From: Salminus brasiliensis
Lineage: Eukaryota > Chordata > Actinopteri > Characiformes > Bryconidae
Assembly (NCBI RefSeq): GCF_030463535.1
Contig: NC_132900.1
Coordinates: 28,185,956-28,249,955, forward strand
Length of the DNA stretch: 64,000 nucleotides
Reading direction: 5' to 3'
Part shown: in pieces, positions 44,341 through 56,732 of the stretch
Layout: every line of letters starts with the position of its first letter
Position numbering within the stretch: the stretch's first letter is position 1
Made by a program: the position numbers and the translations under genes
Notes under the pieces: generated by a model
What the model saw: only the letters and a program-made list of their open reading frames with translations
Databases searched by the model: none
What the model was told of the DNA's origin: nothing

Positions 44341-44747
44341 TATACACCACATCCAAAAGTATCCAGACACCTCTTATTCAAATGATCTGACAAAGGTGTC
44401 CTTAAAAAAGCACTGCCAATAGAATGGGATGCTTTGGTGACCCTAAGATTACCATGCCCAAGTGTCAGCTGGACGGCAATAAAGCCGCCCTGCGTTGGGC
44501 TCTGGAGCAGTGGAACTGTGTTCTCTGGAGTGATGGATTGATCAGTTGGAGTGGCAGAACTAATCATCCAACATCAGTATGCAACCTCACTGTTGTGCTT
44601 GTAGAGCTGAATGCAGTCAAATCCTCCCAGCAATGTTCCAACACCCAGTGGAAAGCATTCTCGGAGGAGTAGAGGCTGCTTATTAATATACTCTTGAATT
44701 CAGACGAAACATTAAATGAGCAGGTGTCTACAAACTTACGGACGTAT
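44341..44747 (+). mobile_element. Family A non-autonomous element, nearly full length
   Basis: The left end is cacatccaaaagtatccaga. It is followed by 'cactgccaatagaatggga', 'gagcagtggaactgtgttct', 'gaatgcagtcaaatcctccc' and 'cccagtggaaagcattctc'. The right end is 'gagcaggtgtctacaaactt' then ACGGACGTATA. Confidence 0.75.
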
Positions 44748-45399
44748 AAGTGTGACTTGGACATTGGTACAGTGATACAGAGCTACATTAAGGAACAGAA
44801 GATACACTTTGTGCAGTGTGGTGTGGAGTTATAGAGGTTTGGACCATGGGAAAAGGGGTTGCCAGGTTCAGGCTTTTAAGTAGCCTCTACTGAATAACAT
44901 CTGATGCTTACGCTGTATGTAATCCATTTACTCAGGATCACGAGCAGCGAGGCTGTTTCTCCCATTGACACGGCCTAACCATGTCCACAGTGTTGTTCTC
45001 TCTGGCAGATGGCTTTTGTTCCCAACAATTCAAAATAATAAAAGTGGGAAGCAGTAGGATTTAGCGGGGAAGCTGTGTTCCTCCCCATATGCCCCCACAG
45101 ATGAGCAATGTTTTCCCATCGTGTGGCAGCATACTGGCAAACTGGTGGCTGGCTTTCCAGTTCAATGCCACCACGTGTCCCCATATGGAAACCACATCAC
45201 AATAAAAACAGCAGCCATCCAAAACAAGTCCAGCCCGGGACGACTTTTAATAAAGCAATAAGTCAAGGGAGGCCATGCATTACAGAGATTTGGGATGTTG
45301 TTAGCTAGAACCCTCTTAATCGCTGTAAAATCGCTGCAACACATGGTCTTAAGTGGCTTATTAAACAGTGACAAAATTCAATTAGAAAAGTACATTTCC

Positions 45400-46270
45400 T
45401 CAAAAACTGCAGGGTGATTGGCCAGCTTGTGCAATTTCCAGGTGGTTGCAATGGGGTTGCTAAGTAGTTGCTGTGCTGTTCAAAGCGGCTGCTAAGATGT
45501 TTAATATAGTATCCCAGGTGGTTTCTGTGCATGGGCTAGGCAGCTGCAATGCTGTTTCATGTGGTTGCTAAGCTGTTGCTAAGCATTTTGCCATGGTATG
45601 CCCAGAGGTTGCAAAGGTAGTTGCTAAGCTGTTACTAGGCAGTTGCTGTGGTGTTCCAAGTGGTTGCTAAGCAGTTGCTATGATGTCCCAGGCTGTTTCT
45701 AAGCATCGGCTAGACAGTTGGCATACTGTTCCAAGTGGTTGCTAAGCTGCTTGATATGGTATCCCAGGTGGTTTCCTTGCATGGGCTAGGCAGTTGCATT
45801 GCTATTTCTTGTAATCGCTAAGCTGTTGTGAAGCAGTTTGCTCCCTAGTGATTGAAATGGTTGTTAGGTAGTTGCTAAGCTGTTACTGATCAATTGCTGT
45901 GGTGTCCCTTGTTGTTTCTATGTGTTGACAAGACAGTTGCTGTGCTAGGAGCTGTTCCTGGCAGTTGCTATGTGGTTGCTAGGCAGTTGCTACGCTGTTC
46001 CAGGTGGTTCCTAAAGCTGGTGCTAAGCAGTTGCCATGGTGTCCCCGGCGGTTGCTATGTGGCCACTAGGCAGTTGCTATGCTGTTCCAGGTGGTTCCAA
46101 GATAAGCGGCTGCTATGGTATCCCTGGTGGTAGCAATGCAGTTAGGACTAAGCTATTGCTAAGTTGTTGCTATAATGTCCCAGGTGGTTTCTCTGCATGG
46201 GCAAGGCAGTTGCAATGCTATTTCAAGTGGTTGCTAAGATGTTGCTAAGCAGTTGCTATGACTACTGGGC
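45400..46270 (+). repeat. Degenerate tandem repeat built on GGTTGCTAAGC-type units
   Basis: About 870 bp of loosely repeated 'ggttgctaagcagttgctatg' and 'gtcccaggtggtt' motifs recur every 30-60 bp with many substitutions and length changes. The unit is typical of fish minisatellites containing TTGCTAGGCA. The open frames across it are repeat artefacts. Confidence 0.85.
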
Positions 46271-48275
46271 AAAACAGTAGTTGGTCTGCTTCATGGCTCC
46301 ACTCACAGCACAACAGCTTTTTACCATACAAAAGTCAACTGACCTGTGCAGTCAAACCTGAAGGCACCTGTACACATACGGCCCGAAATCCAGAAGGCGG
46401 CAATGCCGCTAAGAACAACATGTAGACGTAGTGCGTGTGAAAGGGGCACAGGCCAAACGATGGCCAAAACCATACAGCTTTGGAAATGTGTCCCACATGC
46501 GAACAGATAGAGCCGTATAGTTTGGAGTGTGCGGCCTAAGCTGCCCCGGTGCAGGCCGAGGTGTGCAGCACAGCCAGTGCGTGGGACGGACTCATGCTGT
46601 GCGGACCCACTGGAAGCTGGCAGGGGAAGTTCAGGCCAATTATGCTTTTTAATGTCACCACTGGAGATGGAGCGAGGGAAGTGGCCGTGCTGGCTGGCTT
46701 CGGGCCTTCAGCTCTCACACGCTACAATACCACCCTTTCTGTAAGCACAACCAGCTTCTAAAGAAGCTCCCAGAATGCAATTACAGAGGCTGGACCGAGC
46801 TCCTGCACCCCAGGAGAGCCCAGTTGACTGCGTTTTAGCATGCTAGTCCACAGTCGCGTCTAGGAAACAAACATCAAAGTGAAAAACAAGTCATTAAGTG
46901 AAGGAGAGACGAATTTCGGGAAGCGGATTGTAATCGTGATTTTGAAATGGTGGCCAATCAGCCATAACATTAAGACCACCTCTTTGTTTCTACATTCACT
47001 GTCTTTTCCATCAGCTTCCATATATGAGCACTAAAGTTCTATAGTTCTATAGTTCCAGACTGTATCCATCTGTTTCTCTGCAGACTCCATTATTAGCCTC
47101 CTTTCACCCTGTTCTTCAATGGTCAGGACCCCACAGGACTGACCACCCCAAAGCAGGTAATATTTGGGTGGTGGGTCAATAATGCTAAAGAGTTGTTGTT
47201 ACAGTCTTAAAAGCTATGGTAGGTTAGCTTTTTTTTTCTAGGCTAGCTTGGCTATACTCCTGTGGTCCAATAAATGTAGTATTATAGTTTTTTTTCTGCT
47301 GTTTTGTGAATATTAAGCTACCAAAATCAAAATGTTTTGAAACTTATCACCTTAAATTTAGTTTATAATGCTAGATAAAGTAGGAGCAAGTGATTGGACT
47401 GGACCTCTGTGGAGTTTCTGAAGAGCGTTTCAGGTAAAAACAATAGACTGGACCCACAAAAAAAAAACCCCAAAAAAACATGTGGGTCATAAGACGGATG
47501 CCTAGCACAGCTACAAGGTAACCTGCAACCTTGTATAAACTAGAAGTCTTCAGTCATGGCGCGTTCACTGGTTTCTTTAAGAGGCAGAACTGAACTGAAT
47601 CTTTGTCAAAGGTCAAAGGTTTACACCCCTATTTTGTTCGGTTGGCACTGCAACAGAAGAACCGCTGAAGAATCAGCGCCTTGAGCAATTCTACGATCAC
47701 CTCGCCGGACAGGGCACACGTCAGGATTTGCCCAGCTTAGATCACCTCTATGGAACAGACGCTGTGCCGCGAGTGTGCCAGGCTGCTAAGAAGCAGAAAG
47801 AAGAGAGGGATTAAGAATTCACTAATCTCCTTTCAGTCTTAATCAGAGGCCTATTTGTAAAAACCTCCACCAAGGCTTCTGTTGCCCCCCTACCCACCAA
47901 ATGACCCCGAACACACAGAGCTCTGCCCCGGTTATCTGCCCTGTTTCTTCAAATGAGAGTCTGCAGCTAACAGGCAGCCATAAAAAATACGCCACCATAC
48001 ACATCAGAGCCTTTTCTGGTGTTGGAGATGTATTATAGTAGCTAAGCCTTACAGATCAAGGGAATATTGAGACTAATTACATAGTAATTACACTGTACAT
48101 ATGTAATAAATTACTTGTAGGGAAGTAGCAGGTAGCAATACAGTGAATTGTGTTGTAGGACACCATTCAGCAGTTTGGAGCAAATTAGCTCTGGGCTAGC
48201 AGAGCTACCAATTACCAATTAGCTCGGGATAGGGTCTTAGAAAATAATTTGGCAATGCCCACATTTTTTGCATGA
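46271..48275. other. No gene seen; one Tc1-like terminal fragment
   Basis: A fragment starting caatcagccataacattaag at about 46,955 and running to about 47,180 carries the CCATAACATTA end of the Tc1-like family. The rest has no supported feature. Confidence 0.4.
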
Positions 48276-48632
48276 TGTCAAAAGTTTGGACACACACGGT
48301 GTGTATGAATGTATGTTGGTCATCATCTTAAAAACAGTTGATCCAACTGCTAAGGTGACCATATTTTTGTTTTTAAGAAAAAGAGGACACATGGGTTCAC
48401 ACCGTTGTTAGCATGTGGTGGCTGAGGGTGGGTCAAGTAGGTCTAAGTTGTATGTTGAACTGAAAGGAGGTTATCTGGTCATATATGCTATTAAGCCTAT
48501 TTATTGGTCTTAGTCAATAAGTAAATGAGTAAGTATTAATGCTCACTAACATACTGTAGCTGCATGCTGTTTTTAAGATGATGATCAGCAAACATTAAAC
48601 CAGGTGTGTCCAAACTTTTGACTGATACTGTT
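48276..48632. mobile_element. Palindromic non-autonomous Tc1-like element
   Basis: The left end is gtcaaaagtttggacacaca. The right end is the inverse, 'gtgtgtccaaacttttgact' then GATACTGT. Sub-terminal sequence is also inverted: 'ggtcatcatcttaaaaaca' near 48,319 against 'ctgtttttaagatgatgatc' near 48,569. The element is about 355 bp and has no coding capacity. Confidence 0.75.
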
Positions 48633-48639
48633 CATTCTC

Positions 48640-49905
48640 ATGCAAAAATATGGGCACTGACAAAAGATTAAAAACATGCAAGTCACCTTTCCATAATTAT
48701 TGTTTATTGGCCAAATTTAATGTTACAAAAAAATTAAATACATTTTAAACTCAGTCAATTAATAGGAATTATGTCCAAAATGTGGAGGAAATATTTAGAT
48801 TTAAGTTTGTTTCCAGTGGGTGGTCAAATGACCTCCCAAATTGTCACAGAAGAATGTATTACGTCCTGTCCAGGCCACCACGAAGCTCCATAAGAATCCT
48901 CACTTTCATGACCACTTCATGACCACGGTTTCCACCAACTGCCCAAATTCTAACAACGGTGTTCCTCAGACAACCATTTGTAGCCACTGAGAGACTAATC
49001 TTAGAAAAGCAACAACAATCCCAGCCCAGTTTGTCTAAGCACTTCCCATTAAAGCCTCTTCTTCTGCCTTCCTTTCAGCGCGGGACATGCCTGTCTGCAG
49101 TGCATTATGGGCTGTAAATTGGTATTCCAGACAGGTATGATGAAGAATTCAGACGGGCTGCCCAAGCAGCCTGCGCATTAACCCCTTCCTGCAAAATCTA
49201 CGTTCACAGCAGCGCAGGAGAAAGGAAACAGTTTCCCAGTAAATTTCTCATCACCCAGTAAAGGCCCTTAAGTCTTTCAAGGCCTAAACCTCCACGCTGA
49301 GCGATAAGCTACGTTTCTGCAGCCGTGCACTTAATCCATCACGTCGGGATGAAGCTTTACATTCCTGTTTTGATGTATCTCACATAAAATGGAGCTCGTT
49401 TTGGTGTGGTTCACCTGTTCGGCCTCCTAATACTCCCAAGATCTAGAACAGAAGCTCTCCGAACAGCTAACAGGTTCCATTAAAGGGCCCATAGCCTACT
49501 TTCCTCATGGATTTCTTGGATTTTTTGGGCATGAAGTGCTCTTTTTGTGTGGTTTTATGTATCAAAAACAGCAATAATTCAGTTTTACATGGCAATTTTT
49601 ACACTGCCTTTCTGTATTCCTTAGCATTAAAATGCAACAATGCTAAAATCTGTATTTTTAAAGCCCACTTTAGCACAAGTTTACTTTTTCCATGGAATGT
49701 TTAAGTGTAAGGGAAGACCATTCATTGTGTTTATACTGAACTAGGGTTGAATGGTATTTCTTCATACCTTTATAACAGAGGAAAGGGATGGTTTGGTTGT
49801 AGAGTTATACTGTCTAAAAACTAAAAAGAAAAATTACAACGTTTGCTTGCAGGGTGATAAAGTGAACACTGCACAGTGTTCAATAAATATTAAACCGTCA
49901 ATCTG
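48640..49905. other. No gene seen
   Basis: Presumed fbxl7 first-intron DNA. No exon, RNA gene or recognisable repeat could be supported on either strand. Confidence 0.35.
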
Positions 49906-50080
49906 ACCATTACAAATGTTCAACTGCTCTGAATCAGGAGAGAGAAGCTGGTTAACAGCATTAGCAGCATAACAGCCTCCTCACCACAGAACCAATTCAA
50001 GTCAGTCTGTCTGAAAGCCCACTTATAAACGTCTAGATGAGAAAGACTCGGGCGACTGGTGGCTGACGATCGAGCGGCTG
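49905..50080 (+). repeat. Dispersed repeat, copy 1
   Basis: It matches 58,617-58,793 in the same orientation over about 175 bp. Shared blocks include accattacaaatgttcaact, 'gaatcaggagagaga', 'cctcaccacagaacca', 'gaaagcccacttataaacgt' and 'cgactggtggctgacgatcg'. Neither copy has a recognised class. Confidence 0.75.
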
Positions 50081-50696
50081 CTGCCGAAAGGACAGAAAGG
50101 CTGAATTTGAAGTTTTGTGTCCCTGGTTTTGGATCTGGAGCCACTCACTAAGCTAAGCTTTGCTTAGGTAGCTCAGTTACAGCTCCACTGAGTATCAGAC
50201 AGTCCAGTGCAGCTGCTGTTGACTAACTGCTGAGCTCCCGACACTGAAGTGTTGACCATAAAAACTTGTGTCCGAGAGCGAAGTTGAGCGACTGGTGTTG
50301 GGAGAGACAGAAAAGGGAAATGAGAGGCCGGATCTGCTGTGTTTGGACTGGTAGCCAGTTATCTAGGATTAGATACGTTGACTAGCAGGCTAAACACCAC
50401 AGCACAGGCCATGTTTCAGCTAACTGGGGCTCAAATCACACAAAGCCTCATATCTGAGAGCACAGAGTCGAGTAAATGGTCGTTTTCAGGTACATTCGGT
50501 AGACTGGTTCATCCAGGTTTGCTTGCTGTGCTTGGGCTTGTGTTTATTCCCCACCATTTTTCAAGACCTCACCAATCAGTGAGCTGCCACAGCGCCCCCA
50601 CTCTGTGGCTCTCTTAAATGCACATGGGCGAATGAGCTTATTTAGCCTATCTGACCAAGTACTAATTTTGAAATACCTCGTTTTTTAAATATCACA

Positions 50697-50722
50697 GTAC
50701 TACTACTACTACTACTACTACC
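50697..50722. repeat. (TAC)n microsatellite
   Basis: About eight uninterrupted tac/act triplets. Confidence 0.9.
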
Positions 50723-51449
50723 GTTATACCACCCAAGCCTACACTGAACTGTAGAAACTGAGCAAACTTTAAGAAGTGCAGAGACACGCAAGTACAGCGT
50801 TTTCAGCTTCATAAAGTCAAAGATTGTTTCCGCTCATATTTGGGGCCTCCCCATCCTGCTCCCAGTGCGGAGGATTTGGAGGCATTATAGGATTAAGATT
50901 GTAAAGTAGCCCACTGTCATCCCATCTAATAGGCTCGGGCATGTATTCTCCAGAGTCAAAACAACCGAGTGAAGGTCTTCAACGTGGGCCGGAATGTTAT
51001 TTAAGAAGTGTTACGCCTTTTTCCGGATTAAGGTCCAAACAAGCCAGTTTTCAGAAGCGAAACCAATCATTTTCATAGTAATTCCAAAGGCTGTTGAAGA
51101 TCAGTCCTGAGTCTTTAAGCTTGCTAAGTGCCAGTTAGAGTAGATTTACTCTAATCAGTGCTAATGATTCTAATTACACTGTACTCATTCATGATGAAAT
51201 GAGCACTGAAACATTAACATTTAAGAACACAAAACATTTCACTCTCCGTTCTAAAGCTTACTGGAAATGACAGTGGCAATAATAACAGGCCGCTTGTTAG
51301 TGTTTCAGTTTCAAGAAGCCAAAAGGGGAAAAAAAATAAAAATAAATCGCCAACTCAGTTTAAAACTACAACCAATGAAAGCTTTTGGGGACACCTGATG
51401 CTCTGACCACAGATGTACACAAATGGTCTGAATTTACACTGTATATAAA

Positions 51450-51775
51450 TACGCAGATGGCCCCTTCTAATTAGCGAGCTCAGCTACTTTACGGTACACC
51501 CATTGCCAACCGAAAGGCAGTCTAAGGTCAGAAAGCCCAAAGCAAAGGCCATGAAGCCTGCAAACACTAGGCTGTGAGGCAGCGGAAGTGTGTTCTCTGG
51601 AGTGATGGAGCTCCATCCAATACTATGATGACTAGGATGAGTTGGAGCAGTGTTTCTGATCAAGAACTGAACATCCAACATCGGAATCGAACATCATTCC
51701 TGTGGCTGGATGCAATCAAATCCTTCCAAGATGAGCAGAGGAGTACCTCTATAGTGATTATTCTACAGTAAGTGA
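51450..51775 (+). mobile_element. Partial family A non-autonomous element
   Basis: Landmarks are ccccttctaattagcgagct, 'acacccattgcca', 'gtgttctctggagtgatgga' and 'ggatgcaatcaaatccttcc'. The termini are degraded. Confidence 0.6.
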
Positions 51776-52446
51776 GCCAAAACTGTCAGAATCTCCCTAG
51801 TTATGCTGTGATTGGCTATCAGTTCAACATCACTGGACAGTTCAGTACGCTGGGAGGTGGACACTAGCTGCCAGTTCTGATTCATTAGTTAACCAACGGC
51901 CACGCTGGCTAACATCAGGCTGACTGATGCAGGGACATGGAGGGCCATCCTACCCTGAGAGATGGCTCTCTGGGCCTCCTGATTACGGATGGCTATGGCA
52001 TCTCCGGTGATCAAACTGACACTTTAGACGACTGCAGTACTACAGGATCTCCACGATTTTCCTGCAGATGTCACATTGCGCTACTTGCCCTATGTCCTTC
52101 CCGAGTCATGAAGCAATGGATGCTTTTGAAGAGTCTCTCAACCGTTTACTTGGTCTTGGTGGTAGATTTTTCAATTTAGAAAAGAGAGATCCCGCAGACT
52201 GATTAAAGGGGTGATTATGATGGCATATTCAGTGTTTCAAGTGGTCTCCAACTGCTGAGTTATGGTTTGACTTGATATGTGAACACGTCAAACCGTCTCA
52301 GACGCCTCTAGATGGGCGTACAAAGGACCCAAACTCAGACCCCCCCCCCCCTTCCCCCTTCCAGAGGTGGTCTTAGTCCACTTTTAGCATAGGCAGGTTT
52401 GTCTGAGCTCCTTTTAAAATGGGCATTTTCTCTGCGTTACTTAATA

Positions 52447-52850
52447 CACTACATGTCCAAAAGTTTGTGGACACCCCTTCTAATGAATGCACTGTTAGGT
52501 TGTACCTATTTGCGTGCAAACAAACACTCTCAGCTTGTCCCTGTGGAGAAGTACTGCTAATAGAAAACGACACTCTGTAGAGGATATACCTGAACCTTTT
52601 GGCACCATGCTACTTAATGCTAGCCATGGGCTAGAGGGGTGTAAAGCCCCCCAGCATTGGAACTACATCTGGTTCTCTGGAATGATGGATGGTGCTCCAG
52701 CCAATACTTTTGGGATGAGGTGGAGGGGTGGTGATCAGCCAACAGACAGTTATTCCAACAAAGTCAGGATAAACTCTTTTTAAATACCCTTGATTTCAAA
52801 GGAGGCAACGAATGAGCAGGTGTCCTAATACTTTTGTCCATATATCATTT
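52447..52850 (+). mobile_element. Full-length family A non-autonomous element (reference copy)
   Basis: The left terminus is cactacatgtccaaaagttt, then GTGGACACC. The right terminus is 'gtgtcctaatacttttgtcc', then ATATA. The two are imperfect inverted repeats of about 20 bp. At about 400 bp this is the cleanest copy and defines the internal order used to recognise the others. It has no coding capacity and belongs to a TA-targeting type by its ends (inference). Confidence 0.8.
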
Positions 52851-52859
52851 GCATTTATT

Positions 52860-53489
52860 GAACTTTTGATGGGCAGTGTGTATATATAAACAGATCAGTA
52901 TCAGAGCGATGGGTCCAAGTGCAGTGAAGAACCCTGACACTAAGATAAGCAATGAAAAAGAGGTCTTACTGATGACTCCTTCAAATGACAGAAGGGAATG
53001 TGTGGAATGCCATTTTGCCATTCAGCCCATTTCACAGAGCCCCTGCAAGCACTCAGGTTCAACACTCCTTCAGCGGCTACACTGATAAAGCCTGCTATTA
53101 CTGAGCTTTCTCTGACTAGCAACTGCATTTTTGGTTCAACTGAATATTCCTACATGAATCCAACACAACCTGAAGGACACTCTCCTTGACCAATCTCCTT
53201 GAAAATGTTCCCACGGAGAGTAAATACGCCGCAAATTTGACAACAGAAGTGCTGTTTCATCTCAGGAGAGTTCCAAGAATAATTGCTCTGAAGTACGCAC
53301 GGCGCAGATTGGTGCTTATCTTCAGCCTGGACTTTTAACCACAATCGGAGCAGAAAATCTCCTCCCTTCTGAAGGATGCAAATGAGATGTTTGGCGTACG
53401 AGTGACTTTCCATGTTTTCTGCAGACTCCTGGAGAAGGCCTGGAGTTCAGGTGAACTGGAGGTCACAAACAAATGCTCACGCTTGCACC

Positions 53490-53522
<33 letters not shown>

Positions 53523-53734
53523 TCTCTTGTGTTGTTTAGTTTCACAAAGACATTCGCCCTTAAAGAAGCTGAAAGTTACCCTTTGGCTAGAAAGAAAGAT
53601 GGTGACCATCTGAAATATGGCCAGAATTAGGGTAGACTCCTCAAAACAGCCCCTTCCATCCCCTCCCATCCCTCTTCAGCTGAACCTGACACACTACAAG
53701 GGAGCAGGCAAGCTAGCATCTTTAAACTCAACAT
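52860..53734. other. No gene seen; contains a (CA)n tract
   Basis: A (CA)n microsatellite lies at 53,490-53,520. No exon or repeat could be supported in the remainder. Confidence 0.4.
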
Positions 53735-54055
53735 GCTGCTTTGCCATCAGCAGCCAGAGTCCAAGAGAGCACAACTGGCTATGCTCTTTCCAGGTGGGTA
53801 GATGGTGCTCTCTCTCTTTTTATGCACTCCTAAAGCAATGTTGACCACCAGTTAGTTGGTGCCTTAGAGCTGGGGGTCCGGCACTTTTCTCCAAGCATGT
53901 CGGCTGCCCTGCAGTACCGCCTTAACGACAGTTTGAAAAGAGGTGGTGTGAGACTTGTGTTAAGTCCTTAACCTCCTAGTGTAGGGAGAATTAGTAGCTA
54001 GTACTAGGGGGAGCTACGGATAGGTGGGAGAAATTGAGAGAAAATTAAAAACAAA
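53735..54055 (+). repeat. SINE-like dispersed repeat, copy 2
   Basis: It shares ordered blocks with 13,712-13,970: atcagcagccagagtccaag, 'gtgggtagatggtgctctct', 'ccaagcatgtcggctgccct' and a final A-rich tail (aaaattaaaaacaaacaaaa). Confidence 0.6.
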
Positions 54056-54084
54056 CAAAAAAACACACACGACTGTGGTACACG

Positions 54085-54480
54085 TGGCTTAATGTAGCAT
54101 TATGTAGCATTTTGTTTCTTAAAATAGCAGCCTCAAAATTATGTTGCTTCACTGACTGCAAAATAGGGAGAATAGCATCTCTATAGCTGCTACTCTGCAC
54201 TACGTAACTCTGGTGAAGCGAGCGGGGCAACACTCGCTCAATAAGTCATTGTTATATTTGTCATATTTGTCAAATAAATCATATTTGTGTCAAATCCTGT
54301 AATATGATTATACTACCGCCTTAGTCCACATGCTTCTTTACCTTTTTCACTCTCAATGATGGTTGTGTATCCCTCAGCTTGTACAGAAACACAGATTTAC
54401 ATGCGAATTACACTTCCTGCCTGTAGGGGGAGCCCTGCTCAGCAGCGTCTGCTTAGAAAGACCAGTTCCACAATTTTGCA
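54085..54480 (+). mobile_element. Diverged copy of the TTAA-flanked element
   Basis: It carries the same ordered blocks as 3,261-3,654: agcattatgtagcattttgt, 'gagaatagcat', 'cactacgtaactctggtga', 'catatttgt' and 'cctgtagggggagccc'. The terminal repeat is clear only on the left. Confidence 0.55.
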
Positions 54481-56688
54481 CAAGCAAAACTAGGCTTTGG
54501 AGAGCAGCTGGAGAGCTGATTGCCTGCATAGCTTGATGTTGCTTGTCTAACTTACCAACACATGCTAATGTTGGTTAAATGATCCAGACACAGTATAGCT
54601 ATAGTTCAGAAAATGTTAACAGTATTTGCATGATTGACGTAATTCCTTGCGATGGTTACCATAATGAACCCAGGAAGCCAAAGGTGTTGTTCAGGTGTCC
54701 AGAGGAGGAACCAGTCAGAAAACCGAGCTTTTTAACCTTCAGAATATGAACAGCTCGTGCCACCCACTGAAAGAACAACAGCCTCTGTCTTTTGGGTCAA
54801 GTCCAGTTACGTCGTTCCACAGGCCTAATCAATCACGTTTGCTAAGCGCTGATATTCAAGCTCTTACATGAAATTTCCCTTCAGTCAAAGGGAGCAGGAT
54901 GTGATGTCATGAAGCCCGTCTCCTTCGTTTCGACTTGGGCTTTGACCTCTGGCAGCAGATGGTAACCTGATCTCCCCGTGAGGCCCTGGAAACCTGTCAC
55001 ATTTCGCTGTTCGAGGCCAAAGTACTAAAGCCTTGCTGAATTTTGATGAACTCATTCCACGTCCAGCACGCCAAATCTACTGACTTATGCCATGTACAGA
55101 TCACAGGACCCTCAGAGTCACACTTCGGGACTTGTGGTCCTGGAATCCGTCATCTTTACGTTGTTGTTGCTTGACTGATTAGCGAATGGAGGTCATGGAT
55201 TAAAAGACCTTTTACCAGCAGGAAACCCCAACCAATCTGTCTGGTCTCTAGAAACTCTGGTCTTCAAAACACATGCGAGAAGTTACTCAGGAAATGACAC
55301 AATAACATGCATTGTTTGTGTGCCGATTTGCAGCGGAAAAACAAAGCCCAAGCAGAGCTGCAGGACTTCTTGTACAGCTTGTTGGTGCTGTACAGCCTCA
55401 CCCCATATCTTTTCATTTTCATTGGCTATAGCTCGCCACCGCACTCCCTGCCAGTGACAACCGAGTCTGAACACTTCCCATACTGCTGGACTTGGTCTGG
55501 GGCTGTGGGATCAATCCTTGTTCTGGTCATTGTCAGCTGTCGCTGCAGCGCCCCCTTGTGGCAACATTAAAAATGCATTGTTATTTGAATGCTACATGGG
55601 CCTGGGTTTCTGCATCTTAATTGCACAGTACACACGATACCATAAACTACTATATACTATATATCTTATTATTATTAGTGCAGGTTTGGCAGGTCAGTAC
55701 ACAAAATATTAACATACTAACCCATCTTGTACTAACAGGAAGTTATGAAGTGTTGCTATGCCAACATACAGCACTGCAAGTTTTTCAGCTGCCATCGCTG
55801 CTGCGCTTGCATCGTAATCCGCCATTTTTACGATAAATGTTCCAGACGTGAGTAGCTCCTCCCTTTCCATTTCGCATTGCATTGTGGGATAACAGTGTAA
55901 ACCATAACCACACTCTAAAATAGGCTGGTTCGGAGTGTGCATCTGTGATGTTTGAGTATACTCAACTTTGACACTTAACTATAGTACATACTGCATACTC
56001 AAAAAATAGTATTAGTAATTGGTAAGCAATTTGAACGGACATGTTTGGAACTGGACTTCACTTCCTTATGATGAACTAACAATTATGATTCAGGAGTATT
56101 ACATAAATAGACATTGCATACACAAATTAGACTTACTTACATAGTAATCTGTGTTTACATTGAAAATCAAATGCATTAATGAATTGATTCAAATTTCATT
56201 TGAATTTAATTTCTAATTCATTCATTTCTAAATGGATTGTAATCAATTCTAACACTTTCAGGTCAAAGCTTCAAAGCACTGACGAAGTTTCATCCCCTAC
56301 TCAGGTAAAGCACGGCAGTGAAACAATCCAGCGTGAACCAAAGCTGCTGCATATGAGAGAAACGTCTAGACATAAAATGATTAACTGGGAGGATTTACGT
56401 AGGGATTTTGTCTTTCTTTTTTTTTTTGTTTTGCATGGAGGCAGCATATGGCTGCTTCAGCTCTCACTGGAACTGTTGACAGACCAGGTTCTGTGGGCCT
56501 GGCCGATCCAGCAGTCTGACCACATCCCCACGACAGGCACTGGTCCCGCGAATGCCTGGGCTATGCCCCCTTCCAGCTTCCAGCGGGGCATCTTGCTTTG
56601 ATTAAAATGCCTTCTGCGCTTCTCATGCGAGATTCTTCTGGCTCAGCGGCACTTTGCACTAATGCATTTAGGAGCAGCTGCGCTCGCT

Positions 56689-56732
<44 letters not shown>

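Noticed and set aside
46529..46761. Overlapping 60-71 residue frames on both strands
   Set aside because: No splice sites, no family similarity and inconsistent frames. Treated as chance open frames in GC-richer DNA.
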